45,757 nucleotides of DNA from positions 1-45,757 of the IMG/VR virus record IMGVR_UViG_3300033153_006403; one strand, given 5' to 3'. This document shows, piece after piece, positions 16,676-23,747 of the stretch. Below the pieces are notes generated by a model. It ran no database searches. It was not told the origin of the DNA and was given only the letters and a program-made list of their open reading frames with translations. Each line of letters opens with the position of its first letter. Position 1 is the first letter of the stretch. The DNA comes from a virus. The position numbers and the translations under genes were made by a program.

Positions 16676-19468
16676 TTAGCTCCAAGTGATGCCATCTAGA
16701 TTTCCAGATGTATTATTGTTGCTTCCGGTGAGAGTAATGTTAGCAGTAGATGCTCCATAAGAAATGTTGTTTACTACAGAGTTGTATGCAGTAGATGCTC
16801 CAGTCATGCGAAGGCCGTGAGTTCCACCGCTAGTACGATTACCACTGACTATACATCGAATTAGGTTCTCTACCGTAAGACTCTCACCAGATACATTCCT
16901 TACAATGTTTAGAGATACAGAACTGTATTTAAAGTCTGCATCAGAGCTGTTAAGATTAATTCCGTGACTTCCACCGTCTACAACATTACTGTCTACTATT
17001 AAGCCTTCCCCTCCGTTAGTGTCGAAGTTAATAGATATACCATTAGAACCTGTTTTACCTTTAGTTAGACGGTTTCCTGTAACTTGTATATTATCTATGG
17101 CAGTAGCCATTTCATATTCAGCTATATAAATACCTATTGAGTAGTCTCTTATAGAATTATCAGTTATGATTAAGTCGCTAGATCTATAAGTTGATTTGAT
17201 TCCATGAACGACATCTCTGATAATATTTCCCGAGATGATAGCTCTACCTGCATTAGCCTCAATCCCATGAGGGCTGTTGGAGCCTGCAGGGATGCCTCCA
17301 GATATATTGTTGTCTAGGATTCTGAGGTCTTCACAACCTGCGTGAGTGGCTATAGCACCGGAAAAGTAGCCTTCCATTTTATTGTTAGCTATAAGTATAT
17401 TTCTACTTATTCCAGTAGAGCTAGAATTGAAGCTTTGATCTACAGCATGTCTTCCATAACGGAAGTAGTTGTTCAAAACAGCTATGTGAGAACTAGCGTC
17501 TTCATATCGGAAGGAGTAGTCCTGTGAAGTAACACTATCAGTATTGTCGTGGATTACTCTGCTCCCTATCATCCCACCGAAGAGGACACTCTTGAGAACA
17601 ACACCGACTACGGTTTGGTTTATAGTAACATTCTTTACCCAGATGTTAATGCCGTAAGAGAACGTCGCAGTTCTGTTGCTGTCCAAGCTGGTAGCACCAA
17701 CTACGCGTCCTGTGAATTTGAAGTTCTCTAATGAAATGTTCTGGACTGAGTTTACTTTTGTCACTATAGCATTGTCTGCTGTAGCGTAGCTGTCAAGGGC
17801 TCCCCAGCCTAGAATGATAGTATTTCCATCAGGGACTTCTCTTACTATAGCTAGCTCACCTACGCCAGTATCAAAAGTGCCCCAACTCCATGTTTCATCA
17901 CTTGAGATTAGAACGAGATCGCCTATAGTAAATCCTGCACTACTGTTAACAGTAACTTCAGTATCACCTTCTTCTATATCCACAGAAGGTGTAGCAATAG
18001 TGCCGGTTAAGGCTCCGTCAGCTCTGAACATTCCGTTGTATTGAGTGTTTGAGGAATCTGAGACATCTATTTCAGAAGCATCCCCATGACCTAGTATAGT
18101 TATGTTACTGTAGAGAGTCCAGTAGTCATTTGTAAGAATCTTGTATACTCCGGGAGGGAGTAGGACTATACCGCCGCCAGCAGCGTGACAGGCATCTATA
18201 GTATCCTGTATAGCATCATAATCGTCTGTTACACCGTCTCCGACAGCTCCATAATCCTTTACGTTGAAGAATGCTCCAGAGCTACCAGCCGCTATAGCGT
18301 CCCAGATGTCCTTGAGTTGCAGATTAGATACATGCTTGGTTTTGTTAGCGTCTGAATCGGTCTCGTCAGCCCCAAGAATGGATACGAGGTCCGAGTGGAC
18401 TACACGAGGCATCTCATCTGGATTGAATCCATATTCGAGTTTGACTATAGGATCTGGAACATTAGTCGGATCTACATTTACTGTAGTAAGACCTGAGCCA
18501 CCGTCGTAAGAAGAAGATACAACATAGGATGTTGTGGAAGAGTCGAATACGACAGTTCTGTTATAATTATATCGGCCTGTTAGATCTCCATCAACAGTGA
18601 ATGAGGAACTTGATACATATGTAGGATTGCTGGTTTCTTCTACAAGAGTAGCAGCTGTTGAAGTAGTTACTAGACTTCCGTCAGGATGAATAGCCGCAGA
18701 GATACGCCCGTTGAGCTCAGTGAAGTCTCCACGAGTATTGACGACTTCTGTTTCTACAGCAGCTAAGTCAGTCGAAACTGATTGAAGGTCGGAGAGTCTG
18801 GTTACGTGAGATGGAGAGGTAGGAGTCCCTACAGAGAATTGACCATCAGAGCCTCTTATAGGAATTCTGTCTGCTTCGTTAGATGAAGTAGCACCGTGGA
18901 CAGAAGTTGCATCAACGTGAGTAGTCAGGTTCTCAGTCAAAGACGATACTGCATCATTTATTGAGTCATTGAGAGTGGTTACTGACTCATCCAAGTCCGC
19001 CTCAAGGTCTGATACTGCTCCTTCAAGGGTTGTTAGATCAGCCCTTAGACCTTCTATTGCAGTGCTTTTCTGGGTTTCTATTAGCAGCGTATCAAGCATC
19101 ATGGCTTGACCAGCCACTAAGCCAGTGTCCGTGCTGGTTAGCTTTCCGAGGTCAGTGTTTGATACATAAACAGGTTGTCCAGGGGTGAATGACCAGGAGG
19201 ACGATACTATGATTCCATAAACAGAGACACTGGCGTTTTCTACGTCTGCTATTCCGTAGAATAGAGAACGAGTTGAGTCTCCAGCGAGAGATCTACGCCA
19301 GATATTTACATCAGAATCGAGAAACACAGCGTCATTAGTGGCTACGTTCGGTTCAAAGCTTACATCAGGTATTACAGAAACGGGGATTAGTGCTCTGCGA
19401 GTATCTCTAATGTAAGAAGCTAGTTCACTTACTTCTACTGTGTCAACCGGCTCATTTACATTTATCAT
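16676..19468 (-). CDS. Tailspike with right-handed beta-helix (pectate-lyase-like), probable depolymerase, 930 aa
   Basis: ATG 19468 with GAGG six bases upstream. Residues 1-120 form the particle-binding head. About 125-260 is heptad-rich and includes LEGAVSDLEADLDESVTTL. From residue 399 the FFNVKDYGAVGDGVTDD signature opens a pectate-lyase-3-type domain. The remaining 500 residues are regular beta-helix rungs rich in Asn, Gly, Ile and Val (for example GNRLTKGKTGSNGI). Such trimeric spikes bind and often cleave capsule or O-antigen polysaccharide. The catalytic residues cannot be named from sequence alone. The gene has its own upstream copy of the dispersed hairpin. Confidence 0.9.
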   Translation of the reverse strand: MINVNEPVDTVEVSELASYIRDTRRALIPVSVIPDVSFEPNVATNDAVFLDSDVNIWRRSLAGDSTRSLFYGIADVENASVSVYGIIVSSSWSFTPGQPVYVSNTDLGKLTSTDTGLVAGQAMMLDTLLIETQKSTAIEGLRADLTTLEGAVSDLEADLDESVTTLNDSINDAVSSLTENLTTHVDATSVHGATSSNEADRIPIRGSDGQFSVGTPTSPSHVTRLSDLQSVSTDLAAVETEVVNTRGDFTELNGRISAAIHPDGSLVTTSTAATLVEETSNPTYVSSSSFTVDGDLTGRYNYNRTVVFDSSTTSYVVSSSYDGGSGLTTVNVDPTNVPDPIVKLEYGFNPDEMPRVVHSDLVSILGADETDSDANKTKHVSNLQLKDIWDAIAAGSSGAFFNVKDYGAVGDGVTDDYDAIQDTIDACHAAGGGIVLLPPGVYKILTNDYWTLYSNITILGHGDASEIDVSDSSNTQYNGMFRADGALTGTIATPSVDIEEGDTEVTVNSSAGFTIGDLVLISSDETWSWGTFDTGVGELAIVREVPDGNTIILGWGALDSYATADNAIVTKVNSVQNISLENFKFTGRVVGATSLDSNRTATFSYGINIWVKNVTINQTVVGVVLKSVLFGGMIGSRVIHDNTDSVTSQDYSFRYEDASSHIAVLNNYFRYGRHAVDQSFNSSSTGISRNILIANNKMEGYFSGAIATHAGCEDLRILDNNISGGIPAGSNSPHGIEANAGRAIISGNIIRDVVHGIKSTYRSSDLIITDNSIRDYSIGIYIAEYEMATAIDNIQVTGNRLTKGKTGSNGISINFDTNGGEGLIVDSNVVDGGSHGINLNSSDADFKYSSVSLNIVRNVSGESLTVENLIRCIVSGNRTSGGTHGLRMTGASTAYNSVVNNISYGASTANITLTGSNNNTSGNLDGITWS

Positions 19469-19494
19469 GGTAGGCCTCTTTATAAGAAAGACAT

Positions 19495-19507
19495 TTAAAT
19501 AATTTAA
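19495..19507 (-). repeat. Dispersed stop-codon hairpin motif, copy 5
   Basis: TTAAATAATTTAA. On the minus strand it overlaps the GAT GAT TAA stop region of the outer-membrane spanin and ends before the tailspike ribosome-binding site. Confidence 0.9.
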
Positions 19508-19707
19508 TCATCTCGACACGTTTTAAGCTGTATACAGAGAATGCGTAATTTGTTTAGCCAGCTATTGACTTGAGCATCTTGGTCTCCCAAATCTCCTACC
19601 ACCTTCGCTACATGAGCATTCGGGATAGGGAATGGAGGAAGCGCACTAACGCTTACACATGCGGTCAAGAGGCCTATCAATATCAGGGCGAGAAGCAATC
19701 TCTGCAT
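19504..19707 (-). CDS. Outer-membrane spanin (Rz1-like lipoprotein), 67 aa
   Basis: Start chosen at ATG 19707, giving MQRLLLALILIGLLTAC, a lipoprotein signal peptide with lipobox LTAC and cleavage before Cys-17. A proline-containing segment (ALPPFPIP) follows, as in many Rz1 proteins, then a short helical tail with two Cys. It begins inside the Rz-like gene in the +1 frame and extends past its end. The pair would span the periplasm and fuse the membranes at lysis. It implies a Gram-negative host. Confidence 0.8.
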   Translation of the reverse strand: MQRLLLALILIGLLTACVSVSALPPFPIPNAHVAKVVGDLGDQDAQVNSWLNKLRILCIQLKTCRDD

Positions 19708-19837
19708 TACGAGCCAGAGATTCGACAAGCTTCCTTGCAGTATCCCTTTGCTGTATAGATTTTCCACGAGCTTTCCCTATAAGATAGGCCCCATAGAATA
19801 TAATGAGTATCGCTATTGACACGCTTGCGGCTATCAT
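19646..19837 (-). CDS. Inner-membrane spanin (Rz-like), 63 aa
   Basis: ATG 19837 with GAGATC upstream. An N-terminal membrane anchor (residues 4-22, VSIAILIIFYGAYLIGKA) is followed by a charged helical periplasmic domain that is short for an i-spanin. Its last 62 bases overlap the outer-membrane spanin gene in another frame. Overlap, order and topology together make the spanin call firm even though sequence conservation is low. Confidence 0.8.
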   Translation of the reverse strand: MIAASVSIAILIIFYGAYLIGKARGKSIQQRDTARKLVESLARNAEIASRPDIDRPLDRMCKR

Positions 19838-19845
19838 GTTAGATC

Positions 19846-20052
19846 TCAGGAATCTTCCGGCTCAGTTATATCGAAAGTCCTTTCCACGAGATCTATCATA
19901 GGAATGACCAACATATCGTCTATATCGCTGGCTGTTCCTAAGACAAAGTCTCTAGCGAACTTGAGAATTATTCCAGCAAAACTTTTTAAGAGTTCCGGGG
20001 TTAAGAGAGTTATAAGAACCCTTACCAACGCTGAGAGGATTTCTTCCTTCAT
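19846..20052 (-). CDS. Lysis-region small protein, 68 aa (holin candidate)
   Basis: ATG 20052 with AAGGAG six bases upstream. Two hydrophobic/amphipathic helices (LVRVLITLLTPELLKSFAGI and a VLGTASDIDDMLVIPMIDLV region) are separated by charges. Proteins with this DDxxVxPxxxxxRxxxxI-like end recur next to endolysin genes in tailed phages. Its place between endolysin and spanins makes it the best positional candidate for a holin or holin partner, but the helices are not strongly membrane-like. Confidence 0.6.
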   Translation of the reverse strand: MKEEILSALVRVLITLLTPELLKSFAGIILKFARDFVLGTASDIDDMLVIPMIDLVERTFDITEPEDS

Positions 20053-20062
20053 AACAAACTCC

Positions 20063-20437
20063 TTATTTGTTATCTAGCATCTCCATGAAATGCTTTACTT
20101 TGTCAAAGTATACAGGTCTATCGTTAGGGTCGCAGAAGTGATTAGTTGCATCTTCAATAGTTTTCCATCTAGAAAGAAGCAGCCTTAGGAAAGCCACCCC
20201 GCAGACTATGTCAACTAAGTCATCATCTACCCTTCTCATCAACAGATGCAAGTCCTTCATTGCTATCTGAGTCATCTGGAAGACGCCGAGAGCTCCGGTA
20301 GGAGACCGTTGGTTTATGCCTAAGGAACTCTCCACCATAGCTACGGCCGACGCCCAGGAAGGGTCTATCCCGAAAATCCTGGATATTAGTTCTATCTTAG
20401 TCTTTATCTCTATTTGCTTGTTAGAAAGATTAAACAT
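20063..20437 (-). CDS. Endolysin, SLT-type lytic transglycosylase, 124 aa
   Basis: Start at ATG 20437, overlapping the small terminase-like gene by eight bases, with GGAAAG upstream. A TTG two codons earlier is possible. WASAVAMVESSLGINQ carries the catalytic Glu (about residue 36), followed by RSPTGALGVFQMT, the Gly-Ala-Leu-Gly-x-x-Gln motif of SLT/goose-lysozyme-like transglycosylases. No signal peptide is present, so it needs a holin. At 124 residues it is a minimal single-domain enzyme without a wall-binding domain. Confidence 0.85.
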   Translation of the reverse strand: MFNLSNKQIEIKTKIELISRIFGIDPSWASAVAMVESSLGINQRSPTGALGVFQMTQIAMKDLHLLMRRVDDDLVDIVCGVAFLRLLLSRWKTIEDATNHFCDPNDRPVYFDKVKHFMEMLDNK

Positions 20438-20948
20438 GTGCAAGCTTTCCGCTAGCCTTAGCAGCTTCTATTCCTCTACGCTTGAACTCTTCTATCTCAT
20501 CCGCTGTAACACTCATATGCATCGAGCGAGAGTCTATACGAGTAGGAGCCCGCATACCGGATAGTTCTAGAATTACTGTATCAGCAGTTTCTTTTTTCAT
20601 TTTAGTAGATTCATCATCGCTGTTGAGGATTTCCTTATATATCTCAAGCCCTTTTTTAGTTAGCTCTAAGACTTCTTCCCTCAACTCTTCATAAGCTGCA
20701 TCTCTAGACTGGCGAAGGTCTTTCTTGACCTCTAGACCTAAGGTGCTATTTAGGCAGTTAGATACAGTAACTCGGCTGATACCCAGCATATTGGCTATCT
20801 CAGAACCCTTATAGCCTAGAGAGTTCAGATTAAGTATCTCATGCTGCCGGTCCCAGAGAGCTTTTATGTCGAAAGACCTTCCGTTAGGATTCCGGCGCTT
20901 GTCGGGCTCCCTAAACTTAAACCCGTAGAATGTTCCTCTCTCTACCAT
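20430..20948 (-). CDS. Terminase small subunit-like HTH protein, 172 aa
   Basis: First gene of the leftward operon. ATG 20948 lies eight bases after GAGGAG and about 20 bases after the predicted transcription start. Residues about 40-70 form a helix-turn-helix (GYKGSEIANMLGISRVTVSN). A long helical region follows (EELREEVLELTKKGLEIYKEIL), then the DDESTKMKKETADTVILELSGMRAP segment that resembles the oligomerisation part of TerS-like proteins. It likely recognises the packaging site. A transcriptional regulator is the main alternative. Confidence 0.7.
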   Translation of the reverse strand: MVERGTFYGFKFREPDKRRNPNGRSFDIKALWDRQHEILNLNSLGYKGSEIANMLGISRVTVSNCLNSTLGLEVKKDLRQSRDAAYEELREEVLELTKKGLEIYKEILNSDDESTKMKKETADTVILELSGMRAPTRIDSRSMHMSVTADEIEEFKRRGIEAAKASGKLAHV

Positions 20949-20974
20949 AACAGAATCTCCTCATTACACCATTC

Positions 20975-21003
20975 ATTATACATAGTCCAACCCAAAATGT
21001 CAA
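20975..21003 (-). promoter_or_regulatory. Consensus sigma-70 promoter for the leftward operon
   Basis: Reading leftward: TTGACA (21003-20998), a 17-bp spacer, and TATAAT (20980-20975), both hexamers identical to consensus. The transcription start would be near 20968, giving a 5' leader of about 20 bases before ATG 20948. No other equally strong leftward promoter was noticed between here and the end of the giant gene. Confidence 0.9.
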
Positions 21004-21168
21004 CGATAATCTTTGCATATTGATTGCGGAGGTTCTTCCAGAGACCTCAAAAGATTCTGGTTCTGAATGTACAAAAATGTGCATTTACATAAAAACTCAG
21101 ACAAAATGTGAGAGAGCTAACCCAGCACCGCCCGCGCCTAAATTCCCCCTATCGATGTTCTATTTACA

Positions 21169-21353
21169 GTACGCCATAGTATGTATCACATCTATACAAG
21201 TACTAAGCGCCGCCGTAGTACAAGACGAGTATTGTAGATATTAGAAGTACTGAGTACTACATCTGTCCATACACTCCGAGTACTCCACATAAGCAAACAT
21301 ACTGGGGATGATGTTTGATTGTACTGGAGCACCGACTGCATGGGCCGCAGTAC
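21169..21353. repeat. Cluster of eight GTAC tetramers
   Basis: GTAC occurs at 21169, 21200, 21218, 21247, 21254, 21280, 21321 and 21350, often as AGTACT. About one would be expected by chance in 185 bp. The spacing is irregular. Confidence 0.7.
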
Positions 21354-21367
21354 GGCGCGTTTCTATG

Positions 21368-21483
21368 TGTGATGTTTTGGTTACAGTGTGACGTTTTGGT
21401 CACATTGGCGTAAGTGCTTGATAATGTGATGGATTACTGGATTATGATAACGAGTGTCAACAACGTGTGACGTTTTGGTCACA
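21368..21483. promoter_or_regulatory. Three operator-like 18-bp palindromic repeats
   Basis: Copies at 21368-21385 (TGTGATGTTTTGGTTACA), 21387-21404 and 21466-21483 (both TGTGACGTTTTGGTCACA). Each is an inverted repeat TGTGAC/GTCACA around a non-symmetric GTTTTG core. Copy 1 has symmetric changes in both arms (C to T and C to T) that weaken the dyad. Starts are 19 and 79 bp apart, so copies 1 and 2 lie about two helical turns apart on one DNA face. A related GGTGCTTTTGGCAC element overlaps the -35 region of the promoter at 21555. This looks like an operator set for a dimeric regulator. Confidence 0.75.
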
Positions 21484-21554
21484 TCTGGCAACGCGGCCCT
21501 GGGCAATGTGGGACAAAGCTCAATGAATTCAACATGTTATACATCTTGGTGCTT

Positions 21555-21582
21555 TTGGCACGCACATTGCATAACATATAAG
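21555..21582 (+). promoter_or_regulatory. Probable rightward promoter
   Basis: TTGGCA (21555-21560), a 16-bp spacer, TATAAG (21577-21582), each one base off consensus. It would give a leader of roughly 70 bases before ATG 21657. The -35 box is embedded in a GTGC-TTTTG-GCAC inverted repeat related to the upstream 18-bp repeats, suggesting regulation. Confidence 0.6.
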
Positions 21583-21656
21583 CAGTTGCGTCATTATTGA
21601 CGCGCAGCTCTTTGACAATCCAAGTATGCAGGCGATACTCCAATAGGAGGATTGCC

Positions 21657-22064
21657 ATGATAGACCTCGAGCAGAAGTTGGACGGTGTAGTTGTAGAGAA
21701 GGCGTGCAAAATCAGGCCGTTCAAAGGTTCAGATGATGTGAAGGCCATAAACCTTCGTATCAAGTTTGACGGCGCCACTGTCGATGATGTTGTCGGCAAA
21801 GCTGTTAGTGGCACCGTTATCCAGTGGCAGAATGGCCCTGGGCGCAGTAAATTTGACAGTTGGAAAAACAACCAAACTGTCGATGTATCGTTTACTGCTC
21901 CTAGCAGAAAACCTACCATGCCTCCAGAGGATGCAGTAGAGGCCAAAGCGGCCAGCAAGCATGGAGATGAGCGAAAAGAATACATCGCGAGTATACGTGC
22001 TCGGTTGGACGCTTTGGAGGCCGAAGAGGCCGAGAAGGCCAAGAAAGATAAGGGTAATAAGTAG
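21657..22064 (+). CDS. First rightward gene, small protein of unknown function, 135 aa
   Basis: Start at ATG 21657, six bases after AGGAGG. The longer frame from 21597 has no ribosome-binding site. Residues 1-85 are beta-rich (KIRPFKGSDDVKAINLRIKF, VVGKAVSGTVIQWQNG). The C-terminal 45 residues form a highly charged helix ending in Lys/Glu repeats. It stands alone between a promoter and a strong intrinsic terminator, so it is a monocistronic, probably early and abundant transcript. It resembles in style the 122-aa gene at 30839, also promoter- and hairpin-bounded, but no sequence homology is evident. Unknown family. Confidence 0.75.
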   Translation: MIDLEQKLDGVVVEKACKIRPFKGSDDVKAINLRIKFDGATVDDVVGKAVSGTVIQWQNGPGRSKFDSWKNNQTVDVSFTAPSRKPTMPPEDAVEAKAASKHGDERKEYIASIRARLDALEAEEAEKAKKDKGNK

Positions 22065-22098
22065 TTTTGACCAACAGCCTGCATACAAAGATTGTCGG

Positions 22099-22134
22099 CC
22101 CTGTCGGGTATAGTACTCGGCAGGGTCTTTTTTT
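22099..22134 (+). terminator. Rho-independent terminator
   Basis: Eight-pair stem CCCTGTCG / CGGCAGGG (one G-U) followed by TCTTTTTTT. It lies 35 bases downstream of the 135-aa gene stop and is the clearest intrinsic terminator in the window. Confidence 0.92.
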
Positions 22135-22261
22135 ATACTTTTTCAGTACTTTAAAACACTGTTTTAGATTATCTATAACGTAGTTTTAAATTTCTAAATT
22201 GGCTCTATTCCTCTAAACCGGGTTAGTGACGTTAGAGTTAGAGAGGGGTTGAGTGAGTTAA

Positions 22262-22274
22262 TTAAATGATTTGA
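22262..22274 (+). repeat. Dispersed hairpin motif, diverged copy 6
   Basis: TTAAATGATTTGA followed by AGATCTT. The single change from the core gives a U-G pair in a rightward transcript. Unlike other copies it is not next to a stop codon. Confidence 0.6.
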
Positions 22275-22330
22275 AGATCTTACGTTCAAATGTTCAGAGA
22301 TTATCGTTGTTCTTACACGAAATGTGTGTT

Positions 22331-22368
22331 ATTATATGTCATTATATGTCGTATATGTCGTATATGTA
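22331..22368. repeat. Iteron-like repeats, cluster A
   Basis: Four consecutive units: ATTATATGTC twice, then GTATATGTC, then GTATATGTA. The regular 9-10-bp period places units about one helical turn apart. Confidence 0.75.
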
Positions 22369-22542
22369 GTAATGTCTATAAGGGGGTATAAAAAAAAAAA
22401 GGATTTAAACATCTAGGACTTTCTACATAGTAAACCTAACTAGCATAGGAAGATAGGAGAGTTAGAGAGTTAGAGAGATTATGGAACATTAGATGCTTAA
22501 ACGACATATAACGGCGCTGCAAGCAATCAGCATTACAGCATA

Positions 22543-22573
22543 GATGACGTATATGACGTATATGACATATGAG
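22543..22573. repeat. Iteron-like repeats, cluster B
   Basis: GATGACGTAT, ATGACGTAT, ATGACATAT: three units with 9-bp period that differ from cluster A by one base (ATATGAC versus ATATGTC). A single inverted unit (ACGACATATAAC) lies at 22501-22512. The cluster ends about 45 bp before the next gene. Confidence 0.75.
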
Positions 22574-22619
22574 ACCTAGAACATTGAACATTTGAGAATG
22601 AGATGAGGAGGGAGAAAGA

Positions 22620-23375
22620 GTGGAGAGAGTTAAGAGAGATAGTACTAGAGGGAGAGCTAGGATACTGCCCGTGAATTATAAGGGAGATGCACTAGTTCAA
22701 GTATGGGTGGATTCTAGGAAGTTGGCTATGTTGAGCAGGTGGCTGGATGAAGGAGGGTATAGTACTAGGTATTTGAGTGAGGTGGTAAGGTTTACTATTG
22801 ATGAGGTTGTAGAGAAGTTGGTGGAGAGTGGGGTTGTAGAGAAGATTGAGTTTACTGGAGAGGCTAGAGATTATTTGGTTAGGAAGTATAGAGTAGATCT
22901 GAATCCGAGAGGGAGAGGAAGGAGGAACATACTTCACAATATGCAGCTGGATGAGATTAGAAAAGGGGCCGCTTTTAGAGAAGAGCGATTAGAGCTGGTT
23001 GGAGAGTCGAGAGAGGCGGAGGAAGCTAGGAGGTTGGCAGAAGAGGGAATTGAACTTTATGAAGAAGTAGAGAGAAGAGAGAGGGAGAAGGAGAGGAGAG
23101 CGCAGTGGGAGAGGATACATAGTGAGTTCGTGGCTGATGAGAGAGGAGTGATGGTTAGGAAGGAGGCTGGCGGAGCTGGTGGAGTTAAGGCCGAACTCAG
23201 TCCTCCAGCCGGCACAGGCACGGGTGGCAATGATGCAGGAGTTGTTAGAGAGAGTGAAGAGGAGAAGATAGAGAGGGAGATTAGAGAGATAGAGGAGAGA
23301 GATAAAGAACTCGCCAATGCGGACTTGAGTTCTAAAGCGCTAGGGTTGAGAGAGACCGCAAACAAAGATGATTAA
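22620..23375 (+). CDS. Purine-loaded gene, putative DNA-binding protein, 251 aa
   Basis: GTG 22620 follows AGGAGGG with seven bases spacing. The N-terminal 50-80 residues (VQVWVDSRKLAMLSRWLDEGG, then YLSEVVRFTIDEVVEKLVESG) have the strand-helix-helix pattern of ribbon-helix-helix DNA-binding proteins. The C-terminal 130 residues are an Arg/Glu-rich helical tail interrupted by a Gly/Pro linker near residues 185-205. The sense strand is strikingly purine-rich (52 of 60 bases in 23041-23100), with Arg coded by AGA/AGG. Placement right after iteron-like repeats suggests binding to them, for example as a replication or copy regulator. That is inference. Its stop codon lies in motif copy 7. Confidence 0.75.
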   Translation: MERVKRDSTRGRARILPVNYKGDALVQVWVDSRKLAMLSRWLDEGGYSTRYLSEVVRFTIDEVVEKLVESGVVEKIEFTGEARDYLVRKYRVDLNPRGRGRRNILHNMQLDEIRKGAAFREERLELVGESREAEEARRLAEEGIELYEEVERREREKERRAQWERIHSEFVADERGVMVRKEAGGAGGVKAELSPPAGTGTGGNDAGVVRESEEEKIEREIREIEERDKELANADLSSKALGLRETANKDD

Positions 23376-23384
23376 ATAATTTAA
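23372..23384 (+). repeat. Dispersed stop-codon hairpin motif, copy 7
   Basis: AAGATGA-TTAAATAATTTAA-GCATCTT region. Apart from one A/G pair the 25-base element is a perfect inverted repeat. The stop codon TAA (23373-23375) of the 251-aa gene lies inside it. Confidence 0.92.
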
Positions 23385-23419
23385 GCATCTTGATGATTAA
23401 TGAGCGGAAGCAGCAATCA

Positions 23420-23437
23420 CCTGAAAATGATTTCAGG
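23420..23437 (+). terminator. Small hairpin before the 23450 promoter
   Basis: CCTGAAA-ATGA-TTTCAGG, a perfect 7-bp stem with a 4-base loop, 13 bases upstream of the -35 box. No T-run follows, so it may be an operator or a weak terminator. Confidence 0.5.
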
Positions 23438-23449
23438 AGACAAATCTTA

Positions 23450-23478
23450 TTGACAAACAACCAACAATGTGATATGAT
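23450..23478 (+). promoter_or_regulatory. Strong sigma-70 promoter for the early small-gene cluster
   Basis: TTGACA (23450-23455), a 17-bp spacer, TATGAT (23473-23478). The start would be near 23485, about 35 bases before ATG 23521. Confidence 0.88.
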
Positions 23479-23520
23479 TGGTTCATAGAAAATGGTTTGA
23501 TAACTATGGGAGGGAAAAGG

Positions 23521-23727
23521 ATGAGTTATTCTTCAATCAACTTCAAGACGAAGAAGGCGTTGAAGGAAGCGGTGGAGGCAGGTGAGAGGATTACTACCTA
23601 CAGCCCTGGACCGTTTCCAGTAACCAAGAATGGCACCGATGTTATTGAAGGACCTCACTACCCGGAACCTCATAGGTGGTATGCAAGTGTAGTTGTAAAA
23701 GACGGTGTGATAGTAGAGGTTAGATAG
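23521..23727 (+). CDS. Conserved small phage protein, 68 aa
   Basis: Start at ATG 23521 with GGGAGG seven bases upstream. Upstream in-frame ATG 23506 precedes that ribosome-binding site and is rejected. The sequence INFKTKKALKEAVEAG, TYSPGPFPV, EGPHYPEPHRWYASV is a recurrent pattern in small proteins encoded early in tailed phages. Two strands around a conserved GPHYPxPHRWY core suggest a compact beta fold. Function unknown. First gene downstream of a strong promoter. Confidence 0.8.
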   Translation: MSYSSINFKTKKALKEAVEAGERITTYSPGPFPVTKNGTDVIEGPHYPEPHRWYASVVVKDGVIVEVR

Positions 23728-23747
23728 TTGACGAAGAGGGGATTAGA

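Larger units (their letters stand above)
20949..21656. other. Divergent intergenic control region (708 bp)
   Basis: No convincing gene. It holds the leftward consensus promoter (20975-21003), eight GTAC tetramers (21169-21353), three 18-bp palindromes (21368-21483) and a probable rightward promoter (21555-21582). A frame at 21020-21244 has no ribosome-binding site or protein-like composition. The region could also contain a replication origin, but nothing seen proves it. Confidence 0.7.
22135..22619. other. Intergenic region with iteron-like repeats and an A-tract
   Basis: No gene seen in 485 bp. It contains a TAAAACA/TGTTTTA hairpin near 22152-22168, a dispersed-motif variant at 22262, two clusters of 9-10-bp repeats (22331-22368 and 22543-22573), an eleven-A run near 22391, and several GTTAGAGAG-type repeats. 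An origin or a control region for the following gene is plausible. Confidence 0.6.

Noticed and set aside
21020-21244. 74-codon plus-strand frame in the control region
   Set aside because: No start signal, runs through the GTAC cluster, and protein composition looks random.
21368-21483. CRP (cAMP receptor protein) sites
   Set aside because: The arms TGTGA/TCACA match CRP, but the spacer is 8 bp in place of 6 and the centre is strictly conserved, so another regulator is more likely.
21479-22084. 201-codon minus-strand frame over the 135-aa gene
   Set aside because: No ribosome-binding site, Ser/Leu-rich shadow composition, and the plus-strand gene has a clear start, promoter and terminator.
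22331-22573. CRISPR array
   Set aside because: Units are 9-10 bp without spacers and no cas genes are present; the Cas4-like nuclease at 33553 is a phage recombination-type enzyme.
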